Below are positions 23,783-30,757 of a stretch of 32,680 bases of DNA, piece by piece. The notes beneath the pieces are model-generated. The model saw nothing but the letters and a program-made list of their open reading frames with translations, was not told the DNA's origin and made no database searches. The stretch is from DAOUMF01 sp034408935 (lineage in GTDB: Bacteria; Chloroflexota; Dehalococcoidia; SM23-28-2; RBG-16-64-32), in the NCBI GenBank assembly GCA_034408935.1, contig DAOUMV010000024.1, positions 1 to 32,680 of the forward strand, read 5' to 3'. Every line of letters begins with the position of its first letter. Positions within the stretch are counted from its first letter, which is position 1. A program made the translations under genes and the position numbers.

Positions 23783-23790
23783 CCCGCCGC

Positions 23791-23826
23791 GTTGACAGCC
23801 GCCCAGTCCAGGCGCTCAATCACGGC
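23791..23826 (+). repeat. 36-bp direct repeat, left copy (promoter-like)
   Basis: Matches 24708-24743 with four mismatches in 36 bases. It contains TTGACA (23792-23797), a 17-base spacer and CTCAAT, so it resembles a sigma-70 promoter. The pair brackets the gene at 23910-24686. Confidence 0.65.
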
Positions 23827-23909
23827 CGCTGCACGCTTTGCTGGCGCGTCGTGAAGTGTGGTAGGGTGATACGCAAGTTCGGGTCACCCAACCCGCGATG
23901 GGGGGCAGC

Positions 23910-24686
23910 ATGACCGCCGAGCAACCGAATCGACCCTGGTACACGAACACGTGGGTGGTCATCTTGGCCTTGTGGTTGTTCTTCCCAGTCGGGCTGTACC
24001 TGATGTGGCGCTTCACCCACTGGGAGGTATGGGTCAAGACCGTCGTGTCCGTGGTCATCTCGTTGCTGTTTATTCTCGTAGTCGTTTCGGCGGCGATAGG
24101 TGGGGATGAAACGGACGATGACGAAGTCGCGGCTCGAGATGTGACTCCATCCCCCACGGTGGACGTTGAGGCGACAGAGACGGCCAGCGCAGTGGAGGCC
24201 GATGAAGCCACGGCGACTGCACAAGGTGAGGAAGTAGCAGCCACAGCAACAGCCGAGGCGCGCGCCGCTGATGCCGCTGCTACTGCGGAAGCGCTCGCCC
24301 CCGCCGAGACGGCAACCGCAGAGGCTCTAGAATTGGCAGCCACGGCTACGGCCGAAGCTGAAGTAAGGCCCATAGCGACGCCAACGCCAGAGCCCCAAGG
24401 GAATGTCGTCCTTGCCACGAATGTAGCTGGGGGATGGCTGAACATCGATTTCATTTGGAGGGACGACGCCCTGCAGGAGGCGAAGGAGTGCGTGCAATCA
24501 CACCTTGATGCTGAGGCCGTAGCATGTTTCGCGTTCGCATCGCAGGCGGCCTACGAAGCGTCTGAACCGGAGTCGGCTGGCAACTTCACGGGGCCCCTCT
24601 GCTGGGATGGGAGGTGGCAGCGAAACAAGATGGGCGACGAATCTGGCGGCGAACCTTGGTCGAAGGACCCCGCTTGTCCCGATTAG
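23910..24686 (+). CDS. Two-TM membrane protein with Ala/Thr/Glu low-complexity linker and Cys-containing C-terminal domain
   Basis: 258 residues from ATG 23910 (GGGGGG just upstream; ATG 23898, four codons earlier, is possible). Two membrane helices at ~16-33 (WVVILALWLFFPVGLYLMW) and ~43-63 (VVSVVISLLFILVVVSAAIG), then an acidic ATATAEA-type repeat to ~155, then a ~100-residue domain with ECVQSHLDAEAVACFAFAS and PLCWDGRW; the paired cysteines could form disulfides if extracellular. The two helices and following linker resemble small Chloroflexota membrane proteins with unknown function. Codon use is less GC-biased than in its neighbours, and the gene lies between two 36-bp direct repeats, suggesting acquisition as a unit. 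Confidence 0.6.
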   Translation: MTAEQPNRPWYTNTWVVILALWLFFPVGLYLMWRFTHWEVWVKTVVSVVISLLFILVVVSAAIGGDETDDDEVAARDVTPSPTVDVEATETASAVEADEATATAQGEEVAATATAEARAADAAATAEALAPAETATAEALELAATATAEAEVRPIATPTPEPQGNVVLATNVAGGWLNIDFIWRDDALQEAKECVQSHLDAEAVACFAFASQAAYEASEPESAGNFTGPLCWDGRWQRNKMGDESGGEPWSKDPACPD

Positions 24687-24707
24687 CCGCCGGCCACATG
24701 TCCTCCC

Positions 24708-24743
24708 GTTGACACCCGCCCAGCCCAGGCGCACAATCGCGGC
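24708..24743 (+). repeat. 36-bp direct repeat, right copy (promoter-like)
   Basis: Second copy of the element at 23791-23826. It contains TTGACA (24709-24714), a 17-base spacer and CACAAT (24732-24737), the better -10 of the two copies, but points into the 3' end of the convergent AMACR-like gene, where no plus-strand gene follows. Confidence 0.65.
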
Positions 24744-24757
24744 GCCGCTCCCCCCGT

Positions 24758-25927
24758 CTAGCCCGCCGCCTTCGCCTCCTTCAGCGCCGCGATCTCCTCG
24801 TCTGAGTAGCCGGCCTCCCGCAGTATCTCGTCGGTATGCTCGCCCCGCATGGGGGCCGTCCTGCGGACCGACCCCGGCGTCTCCGAGAACTTTGGCCCCA
24901 CGCCCATCTGCCGTACCGTGCCGAACTCCGGGTGCTCCACCTCGGCCACCATCCCCCGCGCCCGCACGTGAGGGTCGGCCAGCGCCTCGTCCAGGCTGTA
25001 CACCGGCGCCACGCAGATGTCCCGCTGCCTCAGCTCCTCGAACCACTCGTCGCGCGTCTTCTCCCGGAACTTGCTTCGCAGGAAGTCCAGCATCTCCGGG
25101 AACTTCTCGCGGTTGTTCTGATGCGGGATGTACTCCTCGCACCCCAGCGCCTGGCACAGCTCCCGCCAGAACCACGGCTCCAGACAGCCGATGCTCAGCC
25201 ACCCGTCGTCCGCCGTCTGGTACACGTTGTAGAAGGGCGCGGCGCCGTTCAGCAGCTCCACCCCCGGACGCAGGACGTGGCCGGAGCTGAAATACAGGCC
25301 GGCCAGGAACGTCAGGAGAGAAGCCACGCCGTCGCTCATCGCCATGTCCACGTACTGGCCGCGGCCTGTCTTCTCCCGGGCGATGATCGCCGCCAGGATG
25401 GCGAAGGCGGCGTACAGCCCGCCGCCGGCGAAGTCTGCGATGACGTTCAACGGGATGGTCGGCGGCTGTCCCGGCCAGCCGATCATCCCCAGCGCTCCGC
25501 CGACGCTGATGTAGTTGATGTCGTGACCAACCAGCGCTGCGTACGGCCCCGTCTGTCCGTAGCCGCTCAGGGAGCAGTAGACGATGCGGGGGTTGCGGGC
25601 GCTCACGGTGTCGTAGTCCACCCCCAGTCGCTTCACTACCCCCGGCCGGAACCCCTCCACCACCACGTCGGCCCCCTCCAGCAGGCGGTAGAACACCTCC
25701 TGCGCTCGCTCGAGCTTCAGGTCCAGGCCGACCGACCGCTTGTTGCGGCCCAGGGCGTTGAACGCCTGCGCCCGCTCGCTCATGCCGATGTCGAAGCGGC
25801 GTCCCGCCCCCGGCGCCTCCTCCACCACGATGACGTCGGCACCCAGGTCCCCCAATAGCATCGTGCAGAACGGCCCCGGCGCCAGCCGCGTCAGGTCCAG
25901 CACCCGTATCCCCTCCAGAGGCATCAT
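24758..25927 (-). CDS. CoA-transferase family III / alpha-methylacyl-CoA racemase-like (CaiB/BaiF family)
   Basis: 389 residues from ATG 25927, chosen for GAGGGAG five bases upstream. Family motifs: LEGIRVLDLTRLAPGPFCTM, LLGDLGADVIVVE, RNKRSVGLDLK, VVVEGFRPGV, SLSGYGQTGPY. His135 in GHDINY and Asp165 in ADFAGGG are 30 residues apart, as are the catalytic His126/Asp156 of mycobacterial alpha-methylacyl-CoA racemase, so a racemase is somewhat more likely than a CoA transferase. Either activity would fit the nearby acyl-CoA dehydrogenase and dienoyl-CoA reductase-like enzymes. It is a single minus-strand gene. Confidence 0.85.
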   Translation of the reverse strand: MMPLEGIRVLDLTRLAPGPFCTMLLGDLGADVIVVEEAPGAGRRFDIGMSERAQAFNALGRNKRSVGLDLKLERAQEVFYRLLEGADVVVEGFRPGVVKRLGVDYDTVSARNPRIVYCSLSGYGQTGPYAALVGHDINYISVGGALGMIGWPGQPPTIPLNVIADFAGGGLYAAFAILAAIIAREKTGRGQYVDMAMSDGVASLLTFLAGLYFSSGHVLRPGVELLNGAAPFYNVYQTADDGWLSIGCLEPWFWRELCQALGCEEYIPHQNNREKFPEMLDFLRSKFREKTRDEWFEELRQRDICVAPVYSLDEALADPHVRARGMVAEVEHPEFGTVRQMGVGPKFSETPGSVRRTAPMRGEHTDEILREAGYSDEEIAALKEAKAAG

Positions 25928-26076
25928 CGTATCTCCCTCACAGTCCAGAGCCGAAACGGCCACACCGGCCGACAGGTATCATCGATGGCAGCCATCCGCG
26001 CTGTCAACCGAACTCCGCTCTGCCACGGGGCGCATCCTTGTCGGCGAACCGCCGTTCTGCTACTATACGTCAGGCA

Positions 26077-26152
<76 letters not shown>

Positions 26153-26354
26153 GTTTCTTTTTGGCGACAGGCAAAGGCGGCGAAGGGGAGCAGTAGGGCC
26201 CTTGCCCGTACGGGCGAGCCCGTCTGGGCAGTCCAGAGAGCCGGCGGACGGTGCGAGCCGGCAGGCGGGCCCGAACTCGCCCCGGAGCCGCGCCGGTGAA
26301 CCCGCCTCGGGCGGATAGCCGACGCCGGGCGCGCCCGTTACAGCGCCGCCTGCC

Positions 26355-26377
26355 GCCTGCCTGCCGGTAGGCAGGGC
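26355..26377. repeat. Dispersed 23-bp near-palindrome, copy 2
   Basis: Identical over 23 bases to 5621-5643. It lies inside the T-box leader between stem I and the antiterminator, in the place of stems II/III, and is followed by further GGCAGG sequence that could extend its hairpin. Confidence 0.75.
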
Positions 26378-26433
26378 AGGCAGGCCACTGAGCGGTCGCC
26401 TCAGGCGACAATCAGGGTGGTACCGCGGAGAGG

Positions 26434-26457
26434 GCCCTCCGTCCCTGGACGGGGGGC
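26434..26457 (+). terminator. T-box expression-platform hairpin
   Basis: GCCCTCCGTC pairs with GACGGGGGGC (10 bp, one G-U) around CCTG, directly after the T-box motif; it is the competing hairpin to the antiterminator. It is followed by TCGCTGGTTT and not by a T-run, so it may act by poor termination or, because GTCCCT (26441-26446) is complementary to AGGGAC (26509-26514) at the mgtC ribosome binding site, by sequestering translation. Confidence 0.55.
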
Positions 26458-26520
26458 TCGCTGGTTTAAACGAGGTGATGAAAGTCAGTAGCAGCGCAGA
26501 CAATATCGAGGGACCGTCCC

Positions 26521-27030
26521 ATGACTATCGGTGACGAGTTCGCCATCCTCGGGCGCCTCGCCCTCGCCGCCATCCTGGGCGGCTTCATCGGCCTGGAGCG
26601 GGAGCTCCGCGGCTACCCCGCCGGCATCCGCACCATGGCCCTCATCTGCATGGGTTCCATGCTCTTCACCGACGTCTCTCAGATCCTTGGCGGCGATGAC
26701 CGCGTGGCCGCCGGCATCGTCACCGGCATCGGTTTCCTCGGCGCCGGCGTCATCTTCCGCGAGGGCTACACCGTGCGCGGCATCACCACCGCCGCCACCA
26801 TCTGGGCCTCCGCCGCCATCGGCATGGCCATCGGCCGTGAGCTCTACGTGGTGGCCGGCCTCGGCACCCTCCTCGTCTTCGTCGTACTGGAGGCGCGGCC
26901 CATGACCCGCCGTGTCGACGACGCGATCCGCCGCCGCACCCGTGAGCTCAGCGAGGAGTTGGAGCAGGCCATCACCTCCAGCCACCGTGACGAGATCGAG
27001 CGAGAGCGAGAGAAAGACCAGGATGACTGA
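26521..27030 (+). CDS. MgtC/SapB-family membrane protein
   Basis: 169 residues. Typical MgtC start: ILGRLALAAILGGFIGLERELRGYPAGIRT, then GIGFLGAGVIFREGYTVRGITTAAT, WASAAIGMAIG and a further membrane helix LYVVAGLGTLLVFVVLE; four to five TM segments, followed by a charged ~45-residue tail. MgtC proteins modulate magnesium/ATP homeostasis in pathogens; in this family the role is unproven. ATG 26521 has GAGGGA seven bases upstream. It is the first gene of the leucine T-box operon and its stop overlaps the following ATG (ATGACTGA). Confidence 0.85.
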   Translation: MTIGDEFAILGRLALAAILGGFIGLERELRGYPAGIRTMALICMGSMLFTDVSQILGGDDRVAAGIVTGIGFLGAGVIFREGYTVRGITTAATIWASAAIGMAIGRELYVVAGLGTLLVFVVLEARPMTRRVDDAIRRRTRELSEELEQAITSSHRDEIEREREKDQDD

Positions 27031-27033
27031 GCG
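27010..27033 (+). repeat. 24-bp direct repeat flanking the RAYT, left copy
   Basis: Identical over 24 bases to 27503-27526 (starts GAGAAAGACCAGG). It contains the mgtC stop and the ATG that now begins the transposase frame. Confidence 0.9.
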
Positions 27034-27523
27034 GCCATCGAGCGTATCGGCACCGCGCACTGAAGTGCGCGGCATGGCGCGCAGGGACGCGCCTCGCTTG
27101 TACCACATCTGGTTCTCTCCAAAACGACGCACCCGCGCTCTTCAGGACGACGTTCGGTCTTACGTGTTTCAATCGCTTGACCGGATCGCAGCGGAGCACA
27201 ACATTCTCATCATTGAAGCCGAAAGCCTGCCCGACCACGTCCACCTCCTGCTCCGGCTGCCGCAAACCCTCACCCTGCCCAAGGCGATGCGGTATCTCAA
27301 AGGCGCGTCCGCTCGCCGCATCTTCCAACTTATGCCAGAACTCAAGTCAGACCTGCAGAGCAATCACTTCTGGCAGCGCGGCTACGGAGCCAGACCCGTG
27401 GAGCCAGGCGCCATACCAACAATCCGCAGGTACATACGCCAGCACCGCCCAAGTAGTGTGGAGCCGCGGACTTCAGTCCGCGGAGAGCCGACCCTCGCTA
27501 TGGAGAAAGACCAGGATGACTGA
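27023..27523 (+). CDS. REP-associated tyrosine transposase (RAYT, IS200/TnpA_REP family)
   Basis: 166 residues if read from ATG 27023, which overlaps the mgtC stop; ATG 27074 (MARRDAPRLYHIWF) gives the usual RAYT start. HUH motif is D-H72-V-H74-LLLRLP; the conserved FWQRGYGARPV precedes IRRYIRQH, whose Tyr137 is the probable catalytic tyrosine; YHIWF and YLKGASARRI are also typical. The family cuts single-stranded REP hairpins. Here the gene is flanked by two REP-like hairpins (27053-27072 and 27464-27483) in opposite orientation and by a perfect 24-bp direct repeat. Its stop overlaps the leuS start by ATGACTGA. Confidence 0.88.
   Translation: MTERPSSVSAPRTEVRGMARRDAPRLYHIWFSPKRRTRALQDDVRSYVFQSLDRIAAEHNILIIEAESLPDHVHLLLRLPQTLTLPKAMRYLKGASARRIFQLMPELKSDLQSNHFWQRGYGARPVEPGAIPTIRRYIRQHRPSSVEPRTSVRGEPTLAMEKDQDD
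27053..27072 (-). repeat. REP-like hairpin, left of RAYT (inverted orientation)
   Basis: Perfect 9-bp arms CCGCGCACT / AGTGCGCGG around GA. Read on the minus strand the apex is CT-TC-AG, the same as the two plus-strand REP-like hairpins at 27464 and 29982. It sits immediately upstream of ATG 27074. Confidence 0.75.
27460..27483 (+). repeat. REP-like hairpin, right of RAYT
   Basis: GGAG (27460-27463) directly precedes 9-bp arms CCGCGGACT / AGTCCGCGG around TC. A GGAG or GTAG tetranucleotide next to a hairpin is the known recognition layout of REP elements cut by RAYTs. The hairpin lies within the C-terminal coding part of the transposase gene. Confidence 0.75.
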
Positions 27524-27526
27524 GCG
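27503..27526 (+). repeat. 24-bp direct repeat flanking the RAYT, right copy
   Basis: Identical to 27010-27033; the repeat period is 493 bp. It contains the transposase stop (27521-27523) and the leuS ATG (27516-27518). Confidence 0.9.
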
Positions 27527-29963
27527 CTACAACCCCGCCGACATCGAGCAGAAGTGGCAGGACAAGTGGGAGGCCGACGGTCTCTACCACACCCCAGACG
27601 ACGACCGGCCGAAGTTTTACTTCCTCACCATGCTCCCCTACACCTCCGGCGACATACACGTGGGCCACTGGTACCCCATGACCCCCTCAGACGCCGCCGC
27701 CCGCTACCGGCGCATGCGCGGCCTCAACGTCTTCTACCCCATCGGCTTCGATGCCTTCGGCCTCCCCGCCGAGAACGCCGCCATCAAGCAGGGCATCCAC
27801 CCCCACAAGTGGACCTACGACAACATCGACCGCATGCGCCGCCAGATCAAGAGCATGGGCACCATGTTCGACTGGTCCAGCGAGGTCATCACCTCCGACC
27901 CGGAGTACTATCGCTGGAACCAGTGGTTCTTCCTCAAGCTCTACGAAAAGGGCCTCGCCTACCGTGCCCTCGCCCCCGCCAACTGGTGCCCCTCCTGTCA
28001 GACCGTCCTCGCCAACGAGCAGGTCCTCCCCGACGGCACCTGCGAGCGCTGCGACACCGCCGTCACCCACCGCGACCTGGAGCAGTGGTTCTTTCGCATC
28101 ACCGACTACGCTGACCAGCTCCTCGACTTCTCCGGCATCGACTGGCCGGAGCGCGTCGTCACTATGCAGCGCAACTGGATCGGCCGCTCCGAGGGCGTGG
28201 AGATCGCCTTCGGCCTCAATGCCCCTGGCGTGGAGCAGAAGGAGCTGCGCGTCTTCACCACCCGCCCGGATACTGTCTTCGGCGTTACCTTCATGGTCTT
28301 GGCGCCGGAGCACCCCCTCGTCTCCCTCGTCACCACCCCCGACCGCCGCGCCGAGGTCGACGCCTACGTCGAGCAGGCCCGCCGCCAGACCGAAATCGAG
28401 CGCCTCTCCACGGAGCGCCAGAAGACCGGCGTCTTCACCGGCGCCTATTGCAGGAACCTTCTCAACGACCAGGACGTGCCCATCTGGATCGCCGACTACG
28501 CCCTCCTCTGGTACGGCACCGGCGCCGTTATGGGCGTGCCCGCCCATGACGACCGCGACTTCGAGTTCGCCAAGCAGTACGACATTCCCATTCCCGTCGT
28601 CATCGCCCCTCCTGACTGGGACGGCGAGCCTCTCGAGCAGGCCTACCTGGACCCCGGCGTCATGGTCAACTCCGGCCGCTTCGACGGCCTCCCCGACGAA
28701 GACGGCAAGAACGCCATTGCTGATTATGTCGAGGCCAAGAAGTGGGGACAGCGTACCGTCTCCTACCGCATCCGCGACTGGCTCATCTCCCGCCAGCGCT
28801 ACTGGGGCACCCCCATCCCAGTCGTCCACTGCCACAAGTGCGGCATCGTCCCCGTCCCCGAGGACCAGCTCCCCGTCCTGCTCCCGGAGGACGCCGAATT
28901 CAAGCCCACCGGCGAGTCCCCTCTCGCCGCCCATGAAAGGTTCGTCCACACCGATTGCCCCCGCTGCGACGGCCCGGCCCGTCGCGAGACCGACACCATG
29001 GACACCTTCATGGACTCCAACTGGTACTTCATCCGCTACCTCAGCCCCCACTACGACGGCGGTCCCGTCGACCCGCAACGCGCCGCCAAGTGGCTTCCCG
29101 TAGACCAGTACACCGGCGGTGCCGAGCACGCCGTCATGCACCTCCTCTACGCTCGCTTCTTCTGGAAGGTCGCCCGCGACCTCGGCATCTTCCAGGGAGA
29201 CGAGCCCTTCCTCCGCCTCTTCAACCAAGGCCAGATCATGGGGCCCGACGGCCAGCGCATGTCCAAGTCCCGCGGCAACGTCGTCGCCCCCGGCGACTAC
29301 GTCGCCCGCTACGGCGCCGACACCTTCCGCTGCTACCTCATGTTTATCGGCCCCTGGGATGAGGGCGGCCCCTTCGGCATCGAAGGCATCGCCGGCATCT
29401 GGCGCTGGCTCAACCGCCTCTGGAGCCTCGTCCTCAGCGAGCCGACCTTCGACGTGGCCCACCCCGAGGCCGTCCGCTACCTGCGACGCCTCACCCACAA
29501 GACCGTCCGCAAGGCCACCGATGACATAGAGCGCTTCCACTTCAACACCCTCTTGGCCGCCCTCATGGAGTTCACCAACGGCCTCATCCGCCACCGCGAC
29601 GCCCATCCGGGCGTCGACCGCGACGCCTGGAACGAAGCCATCCAGTCGCTGCTGCTCATGCTCGCGCCTCTGGCCCCCCACATCAGCGAGGAGCTGTGGA
29701 CGCGCACCGACCGCCCCTACAGCATCCACACCCAGACTTGGCCCGCATGGGACCCTCATCTCGCCCGCGAGGAGGAGATCACCCTCGTCGTCCAGGTCAA
29801 CGGCAAGCTCCGTGACCGCATCCAGGCCCCCGCCGACATCGACGAGGCCCGCGCCAAAGAGCTGGCCCTCGCCAGCTCCCGCGTCCAGAAGTTCATCGAC
29901 CAAAAGAACGTGGCGAAGGTCATCTACGTCCCCGGCAAGCTCGTCAACGTCGTGGTGAGGTAG
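27516..29963 (+). CDS. leuS: Leucyl-tRNA synthetase
   Basis: 815 residues from ATG 27516, the normal length for bacterial LeuRS. It charges tRNA-Leu. Start region ERYNPADIEQKWQDKWEADG is standard. The HIGH-like motif is H48-V-G-H51; the CP1 editing domain (~225-415) includes EVEIA-like VEIAFGLN, FTTRPDTVFGVTFMVLAPEH and GVPAHDDRDFEFA; MDTFMDSNWYFIRYLSP and the KMSKS-like RMSKSRGN (~583) follow; the C-terminal anticodon and extension domains end VIYVPGKLVNVVV. It lies in the T-box leader operon, downstream of the RAYT, with GGAG ten bases before its ATG. Confidence 0.97.
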   Translation: MTERYNPADIEQKWQDKWEADGLYHTPDDDRPKFYFLTMLPYTSGDIHVGHWYPMTPSDAAARYRRMRGLNVFYPIGFDAFGLPAENAAIKQGIHPHKWTYDNIDRMRRQIKSMGTMFDWSSEVITSDPEYYRWNQWFFLKLYEKGLAYRALAPANWCPSCQTVLANEQVLPDGTCERCDTAVTHRDLEQWFFRITDYADQLLDFSGIDWPERVVTMQRNWIGRSEGVEIAFGLNAPGVEQKELRVFTTRPDTVFGVTFMVLAPEHPLVSLVTTPDRRAEVDAYVEQARRQTEIERLSTERQKTGVFTGAYCRNLLNDQDVPIWIADYALLWYGTGAVMGVPAHDDRDFEFAKQYDIPIPVVIAPPDWDGEPLEQAYLDPGVMVNSGRFDGLPDEDGKNAIADYVEAKKWGQRTVSYRIRDWLISRQRYWGTPIPVVHCHKCGIVPVPEDQLPVLLPEDAEFKPTGESPLAAHERFVHTDCPRCDGPARRETDTMDTFMDSNWYFIRYLSPHYDGGPVDPQRAAKWLPVDQYTGGAEHAVMHLLYARFFWKVARDLGIFQGDEPFLRLFNQGQIMGPDGQRMSKSRGNVVAPGDYVARYGADTFRCYLMFIGPWDEGGPFGIEGIAGIWRWLNRLWSLVLSEPTFDVAHPEAVRYLRRLTHKTVRKATDDIERFHFNTLLAALMEFTNGLIRHRDAHPGVDRDAWNEAIQSLLLMLAPLAPHISEELWTRTDRPYSIHTQTWPAWDPHLAREEEITLVVQVNGKLRDRIQAPADIDEARAKELALASSRVQKFIDQKNVAKVIYVPGKLVNVVVR

Positions 29964-29976
29964 AGTGCACCGAACT

Positions 29977-29999
29977 GTAGCGGCGACCTTCAGGTCGCC
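29977..29999 (+). repeat. REP-like hairpin downstream of leuS
   Basis: GTAG (29977-29980), one base, then 8-bp arms GGCGACCT / AGGTCGCC around TC. This is the classical REP arrangement and matches the apex of the hairpins flanking the RAYT 2.5 kb upstream. It may also help end the leuS transcript, though no T-run follows. Confidence 0.75.
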
Positions 30000-30023
30000 A
30001 CAACCGCGCCCCATCCTGTAGCC

Positions 30024-30070
30024 ATGCCCACCACTTCTGAGTCTCGCCTGATCGCCGCCCCGCCACGCGC
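30024..30070 (+). pseudogene. Truncated 5' end of an SRPBCC paralogue
   Basis: MPTTSESRLIAAPPRA at 30024 matches MPTASESRLIAAPRAE of the intact gene at 30241; the DNA differs mostly at third codon positions, so this was a diverged coding paralogue and not a fresh duplication. Homology stops at 30070, where a MITE-like inverted-repeat element begins; the rest of the gene is absent. Confidence 0.65.
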
Positions 30071-30225
30071 TGTCATTCTGAGCGGCGTCCACACCAGCTC
30101 GGGGCACGACGGTAGCCGCGAAGGAATCTGGGGAGGGGTTCTCACCGTTCTCGCAGACCAACTACCGCCAGATGCTCACACCCTCCACCCCGCCGTCCTT
30201 CCACCCCGCTCGGCTCAGCATGACA
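30071..30225. mobile_element. MITE-like element with 13-bp terminal inverted repeats
   Basis: Left end TGTCATTCTGAGC (30071-30083), right end GCTCAGCATGACA (30213-30225), inverted with one mismatch; length 155 bp. It encodes no protein. GCGAAGGAATCT (30117-30128) inside it recalls the GCGAAG.AATCT segment seen next to TGTCATTCTGAGC in dispersed repeats of many bacteria. It replaces the 3' part of the SRPBCC paralogue. Confidence 0.6.
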
Positions 30226-30240
30226 CGTTGAGGTAGCATA

Positions 30241-30741
30241 ATGCCCACCGCCTCCGAGTCCCGCCTCATCGCGGCGCCCCGGGCCGAAGTATGGGCCGCC
30301 ATCACCGACCTGGAGGCCGCCGCCCGCTGGAACCAGGCCTGGCAGCACATCGAGTACGTTTCTTCGCAGCGCGAGGGCGTGGGCACTGCCTTCCGCTCTT
30401 ACACCGAGGACGGTCGCTCCTTCGACTTCCGCGTCAGCGAGTGGGCGCCCGAGGAGTACGTCGCCTTTGAGCCCCTAGAGACGGAACCGGAGGACAAGCG
30501 GTACCTCTTCACGCTGGACTGGCAGTCCTTCCTCCTGGAAGCCGTCGGCGATGACCACACCAACGTCACGTGGTCCGTCCGCGCGACCGGCCACGGCCTG
30601 CGCGGCTGGATATCCGCCCGCGTTATTTGGCCCGGCTACCAGCGCCAGGGGCTGCGCCGCGCCCTGGACGCGCTCGCGGAGCTGTTCGAGCCGCCGGAGC
30701 AGGACGAGCTAGAGGGGGAAGAGGACGAGGAGGAAGCCTAG
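30241..30741 (+). CDS. SRPBCC (START-like/polyketide cyclase) family protein
   Basis: 166 residues. Start RLIAAPRAEVWAAITDLEAAARWNQAW (helix-grip opening) followed by antiparallel strands (VGTAFRSYTEDGRSFDFRVSEW, EYVAFEP, NVTWSVRATG) and a C-terminal helix LRRALDALAELFE is the SRPBCC/COQ10-like fold, which binds hydrophobic ligands in a cavity. The ligand is unknown. The C-terminus is highly acidic (DELEGEEDEEEA). It is preceded by a truncated tandem paralogue and is convergent with the APC permease (16-bp gap). Confidence 0.82.
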   Translation: MPTASESRLIAAPRAEVWAAITDLEAAARWNQAWQHIEYVSSQREGVGTAFRSYTEDGRSFDFRVSEWAPEEYVAFEPLETEPEDKRYLFTLDWQSFLLEAVGDDHTNVTWSVRATGHGLRGWISARVIWPGYQRQGLRRALDALAELFEPPEQDELEGEEDEEEA

Positions 30742-30757
30742 CCCTCGGAGGCGGTCA

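Larger units (their letters stand above)
26176..26460 (+). promoter_or_regulatory. T-box leader, specifier CUC (Leu), upstream of mgtC-leuS
   Basis: Stem I base GGCGGC (26176-26181) pairs with GCCGCGCC (26287-26294), and a GA/GGA kink-turn-like junction follows. GGGG (26185-26188) pairs with CCCC (26280-26283). The specifier loop is AGCAGTA (26189-26195) opposite GAACTCG (26273-26279), with CTC at 26276-26278 reading leucine. GGGCCC (26196-26201) pairs with GGGCCC (26267-26272). The distal AGAGAG and GGTGCGAG bulges typical of stem I lie at ~26235-26256. The invariant T-box AGGGTGGTACCGCG is at 26414-26427; its TGGT would pair with ACCA of uncharged tRNA-Leu. The downstream hairpin at 26434-26457 lacks a U-run. 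Regulation of leuS by uncharged tRNA-Leu is a firm family expectation. Confidence 0.92.

Noticed and set aside
26478..26534. 18-codon ORF with GAGG upstream overlapping the mgtC start, considered as a leader peptide
   Set aside because: Spacing between GAGG and ATG is only two to three bases, and leucine codons are absent, so it does not fit attenuation; the T-box explains control.
27687..30161. Minus-strand 824-residue ORF opposite leuS
   Set aside because: It is an artefact of high GC and codon bias: the plus strand has full LeuRS motifs, and the minus-strand translation has no recognisable domains.
30024..30236. 70-residue ORF following leuS as a real gene
   Set aside because: Only the first 16 codons match a gene; the rest runs through a MITE-like element.
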